A DNA stretch of 64,000 bases from Gillisia limnaea DSM 15749 (GTDB lineage Bacteria; Bacteroidota; Bacteroidia; Flavobacteriales; Flavobacteriaceae), in assembly GCF_000243235.1 (NCBI RefSeq), contig NZ_JH594606.1, positions 305,476 through 369,475 on the forward strand, in the 5' to 3' direction. Positions 8,552 to 17,277 of the stretch are shown in pieces. Numbering within the stretch: the stretch's first letter is position 1; every line of letters begins with the position of its first letter. Position numbers and translations under genes: made by a program. Below the pieces are notes generated by a model. That model was not told where the DNA came from, searched no databases, and worked only from the letters and a program-made list of their open reading frames with translations.

Positions 8552-9580
8552 CTATTCTGATGGAACTTTTAAAACAGTATCTTCTGAAACGGGTACACCT
8601 AAATTTGGGGAACCATCTTGATTCCAATTAATTTTTTGCATTCTGGGGGAGCGTTTGTTAGCACATCCTTCACCAGGATTGGAATTAGCGTGATATAGGA
8701 TCCAGTCTTCAGTTCCGTCCGGGGATTTAAAGAAAGAGTTATGGCCAGGAGCATATACTCCATTTTCCTCAGATTTCGTGAATATAGGTTTGGAATGCTT
8801 CTCCCAATTGGCAGGATTTAAGATATCTTCCCCAGTAAAACTTAGAAGTCCAAGGCTATAATAATCGGTCCAACAACCGTTGGCAGAAAAGACAATAAAT
8901 ATTTTACCACCTTTTTCAAGATATTGCGGTCCTTCATTAACACTTACGTGTGGAGGGTTTATGTCATCATCCAGATCTCCCTGTTTTTCCCAATTATAGG
9001 TAGGTTCAGCAATTAGAACCCTTTTACTTTCAATTTCTAAAGGATTTTTCATTTTCGCTATATAGATATTTTGTTGGCTATTTGTATTTCCTTCCCAACC
9101 AGACCAAATCATAAACAACTCATTTTTATAATGAAAAACATTACCGTCTATAGCCCAACGGTCTGGCCAGGCAGAAATCTTACCTTTAAACTTCCATTCC
9201 CCTTTAAACGGATCTTCTGAAATGTTTTCTAAAGCATACATCCGGTGATTATTGTTATCGCCATCATCAGCTGCAAAATACATGTACCACTTATCGTTTA
9301 TTTTATGAATTTCTGGCGCCCAAATTGAATTAGAATATGCAGTGCCTGCAGGGGGCATCCAAATTTCTTTTTTTTCGGCTCCTGAAATGTTTGCTAAACT
9401 TTTGGTTTTCCACAAAACCAATTTATTCTGCTCGGTATTCGTGTAATAATAATAACCATTATCATATGTACTATAGGGATCTGGACCTGAGGATTTAAGC
9501 GGATTGGTAAAAGTATTCTCCTGACTAAACCCTATAAGTCCTACTAAAAAAAATATTATTATTTGTAATGATGTGCTCAT
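8552..9580 (-). CDS. Secreted GH43 glycoside hydrolase, sister of the gene at 9792
   Basis: The 342-residue protein has an N-terminal signal peptide (ending near GFSQ) and a GH43 propeller. Visible family points are NPLKSSGPDPY with the catalytic base Asp, IWAPEIH, RWAIDGNVF with the modulating Asp, and VNEGPQYL with the general acid Glu. It shares the same order of motifs and the end NSNPGEGCANKRSPR with the next gene upstream, showing a tandem duplication of the gene. The likely product role is alpha-L-arabinofuranosidase or endo-arabinanase-like. No lipobox cysteine is seen, so it may be free in the periplasm while its sister is lipid-anchored. Confidence 0.9.
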   Translation of the reverse strand: MSTSLQIIIFFLVGLIGFSQENTFTNPLKSSGPDPYSTYDNGYYYYTNTEQNKLVLWKTKSLANISGAEKKEIWMPPAGTAYSNSIWAPEIHKINDKWYMYFAADDGDNNNHRMYALENISEDPFKGEWKFKGKISAWPDRWAIDGNVFHYKNELFMIWSGWEGNTNSQQNIYIAKMKNPLEIESKRVLIAEPTYNWEKQGDLDDDINPPHVSVNEGPQYLEKGGKIFIVFSANGCWTDYYSLGLLSFTGEDILNPANWEKHSKPIFTKSEENGVYAPGHNSFFKSPDGTEDWILYHANSNPGEGCANKRSPRMQKINWNQDGSPNLGVPVSEDTVLKVPSE

Positions 9581-9791
9581 ATATTTCTTATTTTTAAAAT
9601 GTAAAGGAAGCCTAATTCTAGGCTTGGAAAGTCCTGTTTAAAATTACCGGATTAAATTCATTTTATTATGTATCAACACCGAGATATTCTTCTGATGTTC
9701 TTTTGATGGTTTCCAAAAAATCCCGGTATTATATATAAATCTTCCAAGACATTAAATTGACTTTATTAAAAGTTATTTAAGCGATATCCTA

Positions 9792-10853
9792 TTACCTGGA
9801 TGGTTTTTCTATTTCCATTCCTGTTGCAACGGGTTCTCCAAAAATTGGAACGCCACTACCGTTAAAAGTAAATTCCTGAATTCTTATACTTCGATTGGAA
9901 GAACAACCTTCCCCGCTTCTAGAATTTGCATGATAGATGATCCAATTTTCTAAACCATCAGGAGATTGAAAAAAACTATTGTGGCCAGGTCCAAATGCAT
10001 TATTTGCGGGACTTTTAGCAAATACAGGTTGGGAAGATTTTGTCCAATCTAAAGGGTTTAAAGGATCACCACCCTGCTTAAAGCTTAGCATTCCCAATGC
10101 ATAATCATCAGTACCGCAAAAACTGGCAGAATAGGTCATAAAATAGCCATTGGGACCCTTTAATATTTGAGGGGCTTCATTCACACCAAATCCTATTTTT
10201 TCCCAGGAAAATTCAGGTTCTGCCAACAAAGCAACTTCGCCTTCTAAGGTCCAGGGATTTGTCATTTTGGAAATATAGATGTTTTGAGTTAAATCAGAAT
10301 TTGTGACATCGGGACGGCCACACCAAATAAAATAGCGATTGTTATTATATTCCATCACTGTTCCATCTATAGCCCAAAAATCTGCATTAGAATTAAAAAT
10401 TCTTCCTTTGTCTACCCAATTTCCATCCATGGGATCTGCACTATCATTTTCCAGCACCCACGTACGTTGGTTAATATCCTCTCCATTGCCTGCAGTATAA
10501 TACACATACCATTTATCATCTAGTTTAAAAACCTCTGGTGCCCAAATGTTTCGGGAATTAGGGCTCCCATCATTAGGCCTAAAAATTACCTTAGAATTTG
10601 CAGAAGCCAATTCTGAAATCTCTTCTGTTTCCCATATTCTAATGTCATTACCTGTAGTATGGAGATAATAATAGGTATCATTTGTCTGGTACACCCAAGG
10701 ATCTGCACCGTTTAACAAGGGATTGGTAAAGGTTTCGTTTACAGGGGGTTCAATAAGTTTAATTTCAGGATCATCCCCTCCGCAACCCAATAAAAGTGAG
10801 GTGCCAAACAGCAAAGAAAAAATTATTAGCCTATATTTATATTTGATAATCAA
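9792..10853 (-). CDS. GH43 glycoside hydrolase lipoprotein, sister of the gene at 8552
   Basis: This 353-residue protein has a lipobox (SLLLGC) and a GH43 fold. The motifs NPLLNGADPW, IWAPEVF, FWAIDGTVM and VNEAPQIL hold the base, modulating Asp and acid Glu. It is a clear paralogue of the GH43 gene 211 bp downstream. The start is a TTG at 10851-10853; no in-frame ATG lies close enough upstream and the signal peptide fits this start. It begins 40 bp after susD on the same strand, so it probably belongs to the susCD operon. It acts as an arabinofuranosidase- or xylosidase-type enzyme; the sugar is not resolved. Confidence 0.88.
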   Translation of the reverse strand: MIIKYKYRLIIFSLLFGTSLLLGCGGDDPEIKLIEPPVNETFTNPLLNGADPWVYQTNDTYYYLHTTGNDIRIWETEEISELASANSKVIFRPNDGSPNSRNIWAPEVFKLDDKWYVYYTAGNGEDINQRTWVLENDSADPMDGNWVDKGRIFNSNADFWAIDGTVMEYNNNRYFIWCGRPDVTNSDLTQNIYISKMTNPWTLEGEVALLAEPEFSWEKIGFGVNEAPQILKGPNGYFMTYSASFCGTDDYALGMLSFKQGGDPLNPLDWTKSSQPVFAKSPANNAFGPGHNSFFQSPDGLENWIIYHANSRSGEGCSSNRSIRIQEFTFNGSGVPIFGEPVATGMEIEKPSR

Positions 10854-10893
10854 TATTATTAATTTTTAAATAATTATTTTTTTTATCGTTGGC

Positions 10894-12429
10894 TTAATAC
10901 CCCGGATTTTGAGTTAAGTTAGGATTTAAATCAATATCCCTTTGAGGAATCGGAAATAGTTCATGTTTACCCACAACAAAATTTTCAAATTCAGGATCTC
11001 TACCGGTTAGGTTTGGGCTTAAATCTCCCCATCTTTTAAGATCTGCCCAGCGCCAACCTTCACCTGCCAATTCAGTAATACGCTCATGTTTTAGTTGTTC
11101 CAAAAATTGTTCACTGGTCAATCCTGGATTTACGTCGCTCAATAGCGCCAGTCCTGCCCTGGATCTAACCCTATCAACATATTCATAAGCATCTGCTGTT
11201 CTTCCCAACCCATTCAAGCTCTCGGCATACATCAATAAAACGTCGGCATAACGAATTAATCTGTAGTTGTTTGGAGACCTAAATCCTTCCTGATCTTTCC
11301 AATGGTCATTTAACAACTTTCTAAACCAAACTCCGTTTGCGTTGGGGCCGTCACCGTATCTGGATGCAAAGCTTTGCCCATACACCTGTGATGCTTCAGG
11401 ACCGGCAGGATCCATAAAATCGAAAATAAAAGAAGCCGCCACTCGTGGGTCTTGCTCACCTGAAACCGTAGTTTCTTCTAAAAATTCATCTATAAGCCAT
11501 CTTCTGGCAGCACCATCATGAAAACCTATTCCGGGAGGGGCAAAGAATTGGGAGATAGAGGTTCCTGTATTGTTTACCCGGCTTTCATCTACATCGTTAT
11601 CTGTACTTTCTGAAAGGTTTTCCTGAAACTGAATTTCAAAAATAGATTCTTCATTGTTTTCCCTGCTAATTATAAAGTTATCTCTATAATTGGGAGTAAG
11701 GGAATATATACTGCTACCCTCGCCTGTAACCAGCCATTCAAAAGCTTGGGCTGCAGGTCCATGTAAATTTTGTTGTAAATAGGTCTTACCTAAGAGCGCA
11801 TATGCTGCACCACGTGTAGCCCGCCCAACTTCATTTTCTGAATAACCGGTGGGCAAATCTGGAATTGCGTCATTTAAATCTTGAGCAACTTGTGCATAGG
11901 CCTCTTCTGTGGTAGCATTTCTGGGGACATCCAGAGGCTCTGAAGGCTCAAGCATGAGAGGTGGTGTTCCATAATAAAGAGTAAGATTAAAATAGAACAA
12001 GGCTCTTAAAAATTTAGCCTCTGCAATAACCCGTTTTTGAAGGTCTGGATCCATATCTATTTCTGGCACATTGGCTATTACTTGATTAGCCCGGAATATC
12101 CCTACATATAAAGTTTCCCAGGTTAAAGCCGTCAATCCTAAATTATAATCGGTTTGATTAAAACTAGCCAGGTTATTTAATCCCCCATCGCCACCAGATC
12201 CAAAACCTTCGTCAGATCTTAAAATTCCGTGGTAATAAATCCATCGCGAATACAAACCAGGTGTGCGGTAAAAGGTACTGTACACTGCATTTACACCTTT
12301 TACGGCATCGTCACCATCTTGCCAAAAACTAGCAATTGTGGGAGCATTGGGATTTGCTTCATCAAAATCTCTGTCACAGGAGACAAGGGTAATAACCGCT
12401 ACGATAAGAATAATAATGATATTTTTCAT
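10894..12429 (-). CDS. susD: SusD/RagB family outer-membrane glycan-binding lipoprotein
   Basis: The 511-residue protein starts with a lipoprotein signal (VITLVSC) and has the RagB/SusD layout: N-terminal TPR-like helices with AEAKFLRALFYFNLTLYYG, and the C-terminal block NNYRLIRYADVLLMYAESLN, GEGWRWADLKRWG and LFPIPQRDIDLNPNLTQNPGY. It binds glycan at the cell surface and lids the SusC channel. In nearly all such loci susD follows susC directly; here an IS200-like element of about 530 bp separates them without damaging either frame. The length is normal. Confidence 0.95.
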   Translation of the reverse strand: MKNIIIILIVAVITLVSCDRDFDEANPNAPTIASFWQDGDDAVKGVNAVYSTFYRTPGLYSRWIYYHGILRSDEGFGSGGDGGLNNLASFNQTDYNLGLTALTWETLYVGIFRANQVIANVPEIDMDPDLQKRVIAEAKFLRALFYFNLTLYYGTPPLMLEPSEPLDVPRNATTEEAYAQVAQDLNDAIPDLPTGYSENEVGRATRGAAYALLGKTYLQQNLHGPAAQAFEWLVTGEGSSIYSLTPNYRDNFIISRENNEESIFEIQFQENLSESTDNDVDESRVNNTGTSISQFFAPPGIGFHDGAARRWLIDEFLEETTVSGEQDPRVAASFIFDFMDPAGPEASQVYGQSFASRYGDGPNANGVWFRKLLNDHWKDQEGFRSPNNYRLIRYADVLLMYAESLNGLGRTADAYEYVDRVRSRAGLALLSDVNPGLTSEQFLEQLKHERITELAGEGWRWADLKRWGDLSPNLTGRDPEFENFVVGKHELFPIPQRDIDLNPNLTQNPGY

Positions 12430-12485
12430 GGTGTTTTTTTGTTTGTGATATTAGTAAATAATCCTCGGGGCAAGCCCACGAGGCA

Positions 12486-12944
12486 TTAAAATAATTTCAA
12501 CTGATAATCTTTTTTCAACACTTTGTACTCTTTTTCTATTCCCTGCTCCTTGACATATTTGGCAATGACATTCTCGGTTCCATGCTGACCGACGGTGTTC
12601 ACAAAGTAACCCTTTCCCCAAAATTCTCCACCCCAAAGCTGCTTTTTCACTTCTGGACATTGCCTAAAAACTTCCCTAGCTAAGATACTTTTTACCATCG
12701 TAACAATTTTTGTTACGCTATATGAAGGAACACTTTGAATCAAAAAATGAACATGGTTCTTGTCCGTTCCCACTTCTAGAAAACAAACTTCATATCTTTT
12801 TTCAATCTCCGAACATGTCGCGACCAAAACTCGGTCGACCGAATCAGAAATAACAACCCTTCGATATTTAGCACTGCTCACCAAATGGTAAAGAAGCACC
12901 GTTACGTTATGGCTCTTGTGTATGAATTTACTATTTTGTGACAT
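12486..12944 (-). CDS. tnpA: IS200-type Y1 transposase
   Basis: The 152-residue protein has the HUH motif at residues 64-66 (KNHVHFLI) and the catalytic tyrosine at about residue 130 (AKYVKEQG), and the conserved GGEFWGKGYFVNTVG block. It cuts and rejoins single-stranded DNA at hairpin ends. I chose the ATG at 12942-12944 (MSQNSKFIHK). A longer frame starting 54 bp upstream would translate the terminal hairpin of the element and is unlikely. The chosen start codon lies in the loop of a perfect 11-bp hairpin, which could limit translation. Motifs look intact, so the enzyme may be active. Confidence 0.88.
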   Translation of the reverse strand: MSQNSKFIHKSHNVTVLLYHLVSSAKYRRVVISDSVDRVLVATCSEIEKRYEVCFLEVGTDKNHVHFLIQSVPSYSVTKIVTMVKSILAREVFRQCPEVKKQLWGGEFWGKGYFVNTVGQHGTENVIAKYVKEQGIEKEYKVLKKDYQLKLF

Positions 12945-12959
12945 CGAGTCACAAAATAG
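12931..12959 (-). promoter_or_regulatory. Hairpin enclosing the transposase start codon
   Basis: CTATTTTGTGA and TCACAAAATAG are perfect inverted repeats around a seven-base loop. On the transcript, the ATG of tnpA lies in that loop and overlaps the stem edge. IS200 elements are known to keep transposase levels low by mRNA structures at the start; this one fits that idea. Confidence 0.6.
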
Positions 12960-13004
12960 TAATAATAAACGAGGCAAGCCTCGGGGAATTAAACCCAATA
13001 GAGA

Positions 13005-16000
13005 TTAAAATCCTACATTTAAACCAACGGAGACAATTCTTGAGGAAGGATAGTTTCCATTATCCACTCCAGGTTCAAGGTTTATATTGGCACCTACAAC
13101 ATCGGGATCCAATCCTGAATAACCTGTAAATGTTAATAAATTTTGGCCGCTTAAAAATATTCTCACAGTTGAAATTTGATTTCTACTTAGCAATTCCTGG
13201 GGCAAGTTGTATCCCAATTCTACATTTCGAATTCGTAAAAATGAGGCGTCTTCCAGCCATCTATCGGAGTTATCTCTTGCATTAGAAACTATTCCTCTAT
13301 CTGCAGGAACTCCGCCCAAAGCATAGGAAACTCCTAAACGGGGGTCATTGGTATTGGTGTTGGTTGGTGTCCAGGGATTAATATCTCTTCTATAATTAGA
13401 ATAACCGTAACTATCTAAATCCCTGCGAACATCATTATAAAGTTCAAATCCAAAGGCACCATATAACTGCACATTAAAAGAGAAATTTTTATATGTAGAA
13501 TTAAATTGCAAACCTGTTGTAAAATCTGGCCATGGGGACCCAGCAAATTCTCTATCTCTATTGTTAATATCATCAGTACTGCCTTCGTCTACCAAATTTC
13601 TAAATCTTATATCCCCCGGCCGTGCATAAGAAGATTGCGCATTGTGTTCATTAATTTCTTGCTGATTTTGAAAAATACCATCGGTACGCAAAACAAAAAA
13701 GTCTCCAATAGAACGTCCTACCTGGGATCTGGTATTTCCAGAAGTGATGTAATCCCTTCTTAGACCAGTTTGTTCATCAATGCCCAAATTTCCCAAAGCA
13801 AGAATTTCATTTCTTATAATACTTACATTGGCGGCAATATTCCATTTAAAATCCCCGGTTAATCTTGGGCGGTAACCTAAATCTAATTCTAAACCTTTAT
13901 TTTCTATAGATCCAATATTTACAATAGGATCCCCCTGTAAATTCCCCAGGTAACCTGGTAAAGGTTGTGGGACAAGTACATCGTTAGAAACTGATCTAAA
14001 AATATCAAAGGTTACATTGAATTGATTGTTAAACATAGAGGCATCAAACCCTAGATTGGTAGTAGTCTTTTCCTCCCATCGTAAATCACTGGAAGCCAAT
14101 CTTGCCTGAATAGCACCTGATACTCCATCTTGATTACGACCAAAAACTGCATTGGGCCCCTGATTAAGAAATCCAATAAATTGATAAGCCGATAAATTTG
14201 CTGATCCCAAAATACCATACGATCCTCTTAATTTGAGATCGGAAATCCAGTTTATATTAAAAAAGCTTTCTTCAGATAACCTCCAGGCCAATGCCGCTGA
14301 GGGGAAATTACCTGTTCTGAATTCCGGAGAAAAACGGGAATCCTTATCAGATCTAAAAGTTAAGGTCACCAGGTATTTATCGTTATAGCTATAATTTAAC
14401 CGTCCTAAATAAGAATCGATCAAATATTTCTCAAGCCTACCAGATGCTGTACGGTCTCCCGGCAAATTACTAGAAGAAGTAATAGTGTTAAAGTAATCAT
14501 TTCCAGATCGCGCCAAAAATAAACCCGTCCCCGAAGTGAAATCTGTTTGAATCGTTTGTTGTGTATATCCTACCACACCATTAAACCTATGCTTATCCAA
14601 CTCATAGTCAAAATTTAATGTATGCTCAAAAAGGTAGCTTAGAAATTGCGAACGTGTATCTGTTACACTACTGTTCTCCGGAGATTGGCCTTGATACCAG
14701 GATCCATCCTTTCTTAAAGCTTTAGAATTATCGAAACTTGTTTCTAAACCTGCATTAAACCTGTACTTTAATCCGTTTGCTATCCGGTAGTCCAAAAATC
14801 CGTTCCCCAAAATTTTAACGAAATTTGATTTTATAGAGGTAATATTGGCAATTGCTACCTGGTTTCTAGAAAAGCTATTTATAGTATTTGAAGAACCATA
14901 TCCCCAACCTCCAGGATTATTATCGGTTATAAATTCATCACCTTGAACCGGAATTATCGGCACGCTGTTAAACATATCATACCAAGGATTTCCTTCAGCA
15001 AAACCACCCTGGAATGGAGAATTTTGTCTGGAATTTGAAATGGCAATATTTTCGCCAAATGTAAAACGCCCTTTTTCGCTCTCGGTATTTATACGTAAAG
15101 ACATACGATCGAAATCCCTTGCTATCAGGGTTCCTTGATCTTTAAAATAACCTGCAGAGATTGCATAGGTATGGGAATCTGTCCCACCAGATAAAGTAGC
15201 GTTGATATCATTTACGAATCCGGTTCTAAGCAATTCATCTTCCCAATTAGTATCTACAGAACCATCGTAATTGGCAACTGCCGGTTGCAAAGGGTAACCA
15301 GCTGCATTAAAAGCATTGGTGTTGGTAATTACAAATTCTTCTGCATTCATCATATCGTACCGGTTAGGCACATTAGAAATACTATATTTTGAAGATGCCG
15401 AAAATTTTGCAGCACCTACTTTACCTTTAATGGTGGTAACAATAATTACCCCATTTGCTGCCCTTGAACCATAAATAGCTGCAGCTGAAGCATCTTTCAA
15501 AACCTGAATGCTTTCAACATCATTAGGATTAATGGTTGTATTTGGATCGGCAAACATGCCATCAATAATATACAAAGGACTTGCATTTCCAAAAAAGGTA
15601 CTCAATCCCCTAATATTAACAACCGCCTGTTGGCCGGGTGCTCCACCATTTCTAACAGAAACCCCAGGCGACAATCCTTGTAGCGCTTCAGGAACAGATC
15701 TTGCTACAATATCCTTAGCATCTCCGGTATTCACGACACCTACAGAACCAGTAAGGTCCTTTTTTCTTACCGTTTGATAACCAATAACCACAACCTCATC
15801 TAGCTGACCGACATCGTCCACTAAACTAACATTGATTGTCGAACGATTATTTACTTGTAATTCCTGAGTCTTAGAACCAATAAATGAAAACACCAAAATT
15901 CCATTTGGAGAGACCGAAATAGAAAATTCTCCTTCCATATTAGTAATGGTACCGTTTTGAACTCCTTTTTCAGTAACATTAACTCCGGGCAATTGCATTC

Positions 16001-16124
16001 CTTGGCTATCTGTAACAACTCCCTTTATTTCCATCATAGATGCCTCTTGTGCCTGAAAATGTGATAGCCCGCCAAATATTAGCAACCCCATTACAAGAAA
16101 TAATTTAATTCTGTTTTGTTTCAT
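13005..16124 (-). CDS. susC: SusC-like TonB-dependent outer-membrane transporter
   Basis: The 1039-residue protein has a signal peptide (residues 1-25), an N-terminal carboxypeptidase-D-like regulatory domain (MEIKGVVTDSQGMQLPGVNV to about residue 105), a TonB box region, a plug domain with PLYIIDGMFADPNTTINPND and the signature SIQVLKDASAAAIYGSRAANG, and a 22-strand barrel ending VSVGLNVGF with the terminal aromatic residue. It imports glycan fragments across the outer membrane together with SusD. It is the first gene of the minus-strand locus and is preceded by a 337-bp control region. The frame is full length and intact. Confidence 0.96.
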   Translation of the reverse strand: MKQNRIKLFLVMGLLIFGGLSHFQAQEASMMEIKGVVTDSQGMQLPGVNVTEKGVQNGTITNMEGEFSISVSPNGILVFSFIGSKTQELQVNNRSTINVSLVDDVGQLDEVVVIGYQTVRKKDLTGSVGVVNTGDAKDIVARSVPEALQGLSPGVSVRNGGAPGQQAVVNIRGLSTFFGNASPLYIIDGMFADPNTTINPNDVESIQVLKDASAAAIYGSRAANGVIIVTTIKGKVGAAKFSASSKYSISNVPNRYDMMNAEEFVITNTNAFNAAGYPLQPAVANYDGSVDTNWEDELLRTGFVNDINATLSGGTDSHTYAISAGYFKDQGTLIARDFDRMSLRINTESEKGRFTFGENIAISNSRQNSPFQGGFAEGNPWYDMFNSVPIIPVQGDEFITDNNPGGWGYGSSNTINSFSRNQVAIANITSIKSNFVKILGNGFLDYRIANGLKYRFNAGLETSFDNSKALRKDGSWYQGQSPENSSVTDTRSQFLSYLFEHTLNFDYELDKHRFNGVVGYTQQTIQTDFTSGTGLFLARSGNDYFNTITSSSNLPGDRTASGRLEKYLIDSYLGRLNYSYNDKYLVTLTFRSDKDSRFSPEFRTGNFPSAALAWRLSEESFFNINWISDLKLRGSYGILGSANLSAYQFIGFLNQGPNAVFGRNQDGVSGAIQARLASSDLRWEEKTTTNLGFDASMFNNQFNVTFDIFRSVSNDVLVPQPLPGYLGNLQGDPIVNIGSIENKGLELDLGYRPRLTGDFKWNIAANVSIIRNEILALGNLGIDEQTGLRRDYITSGNTRSQVGRSIGDFFVLRTDGIFQNQQEINEHNAQSSYARPGDIRFRNLVDEGSTDDINNRDREFAGSPWPDFTTGLQFNSTYKNFSFNVQLYGAFGFELYNDVRRDLDSYGYSNYRRDINPWTPTNTNTNDPRLGVSYALGGVPADRGIVSNARDNSDRWLEDASFLRIRNVELGYNLPQELLSRNQISTVRIFLSGQNLLTFTGYSGLDPDVVGANINLEPGVDNGNYPSSRIVSVGLNVGF

Positions 16125-16461
16125 ATTAATTCAATTTTGATGGATTAACCCTTTAATATTTATAATTAGTTTTTCTCTCGAACCTCTAAGCCAATCTGAT
16201 TATAAGTGTAAATTAAACATTAATAAAATTTAACTATATTTTTTTAAAAAAAACATAAAAACCTTGTTATAACACATATAATTGATGATTTATAAATCAG
16301 GTATGTTATATTAAATTATTAATTAACATTTTAATATGAACTTTGATACCTCATTTATTTTATAAACGTAAATCTTACACTTTTTTTTTAATTGCCAAAA
16401 CTTTTCCTTAAAAATTTTATAAATAATAAAGTTTTTAAAAAATTAACTTTTAAAAATTACC
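16125..16461. promoter_or_regulatory. Control region upstream of susC
   Basis: This 337-bp, very AT-rich gap lies between the stop of the Nudix regulator and the start of susC, both on the minus strand. GTAAATCTTAC at 16368-16378 is a small perfect palindrome. It may contain the susC promoter and sites for the adjacent regulator, but no clear TAnnTTTG box was found on the minus strand. Confidence 0.45.
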
Positions 16462-17166
16462 TTAGGAAATTTCAAAATTAAATCCAAATTCCTGAAGTTT
16501 TTGGTAATTTTTATGATCGAATTTATACAAGTAGGCACCCCTTCTGGAGTTGTATTTATCCTTTTCATCAAGCTTAGTCAAAACGTTCAATGAGAGAACC
16601 TTTTTCCTAAAATTACGGGAATCTATTTTTTTATTATAAATAGCTTCGTATAATTGTTGTAATTGTGGAATGGTGAATTTTTCAGGTAAGAGTTCAAATC
16701 CAATGGGTTTATACCGGGCTTTCCTCCTTATTCTTGACAGTGCATCTTTCACCATTGTGTTGTGATCCAGCACTAAGTCCGGCACTTCTTCTAAATCATA
16801 CCAATGGGCGCCATGTATTTCCACTAGTTCTTTATCGTAATCATTTATTCGAATTAATGCATACTGCCCAATAGAAATACACCGGAACCCAGGATCTCTC
16901 TCTGCTGCACCATACGTTCTTAATTCCTCCATAAAAACATTTTCCAAACCGGTAATTTCTTTTAGCACTCTTTTTGCAGCTTCACCCACATCTTCATTTA
17001 GCTTAACAAAACTTCCAATTAAGGACCAACTCCCCAACAGTGGCTTCACTCTCCGTCTAAAAATTAATAATTTAAGATTACCCTCATCAAAACCAAATAT
17101 TATGCAATCCGTGGCAACATACATCTTATCTTGTTGAACATAATAATCTTCTATTTCCGCGGCCAT
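16462..17166 (-). CDS. Nudix-type transcriptional regulator (AraR/NrtR-like)
   Basis: The 234-residue protein joins a Nudix-like domain (residues about 15-145) to a winged helix (about 155-234, FTIPQLQQLYEAIY ... RRGAYLYKFDH). The Nudix box is degenerate: in GSFVKLNEDVGEAAKRVLKE followed by ITGL, the catalytic REUxEE residues are replaced (RVLKEI), so it should bind a ligand and not hydrolyse it. This matches the NrtR family, including AraR, the L-arabinose regulator described in Bacteroides thetaiotaomicron. Here it stands between susC and the divergent galK-galT genes, so arabinose or galactose could be the ligand. A truncated copy of its DNA-binding domain lies at 4145-4408. Confidence 0.87.
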   Translation of the reverse strand: MAAEIEDYYVQQDKMYVATDCIIFGFDEGNLKLLIFRRRVKPLLGSWSLIGSFVKLNEDVGEAAKRVLKEITGLENVFMEELRTYGAAERDPGFRCISIGQYALIRINDYDKELVEIHGAHWYDLEEVPDLVLDHNTMVKDALSRIRRKARYKPIGFELLPEKFTIPQLQQLYEAIYNKKIDSRNFRKKVLSLNVLTKLDEKDKYNSRRGAYLYKFDHKNYQKLQEFGFNFEIS

Positions 17167-17244
17167 ATTTATAGATTTGTTAATTAATATACAAAAAAAC
17201 TATTTTTTTTTGTAATAAAAAATTAATGTACAAGATACGTTTAT

Positions 17245-17252
17245 TACATTTG
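17245..17252 (+). promoter_or_regulatory. Candidate flavobacterial -7 box of galK
   Basis: TACATTTG fits the TAnnTTTG box and ends 25 bp before the galK ATG. The 111-bp galK/regulator divergent gap also holds AATGTA (17224-17229) and TACATT (17245-17250), inverted half-sites that could be an operator. Confidence 0.4.
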
Positions 17253-17277
17253 TTGATATATATTAATTATAAACTAA

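Larger units (their letters stand above)
12463..12983 (-). mobile_element. IS200/IS605-type single-gene insertion between susC and susD
   Basis: The element holds one Y1 transposase gene and is bounded by short GC-rich foldback sequences. The left one at 12463-12483 contains CTCGGGGCAAGCCCACGAG (GGGC-AA-GCCC core). The right one at 12970-12983 contains CGAGGCAAGCCTCG. Such subterminal hairpins are what Y1 (HUH) transposases recognise. There are no long inverted repeats or target duplications, as expected for this family. It sits exactly in the gap between the susC stop and the susD start. Precise ends cannot be fixed without a sister copy. Confidence 0.75.

Noticed and set aside
12945-12998. 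Longer start of the IS200 transposase
   Set aside because: It would translate the terminal foldback of the element; family members begin near MSQNSKFIHK.
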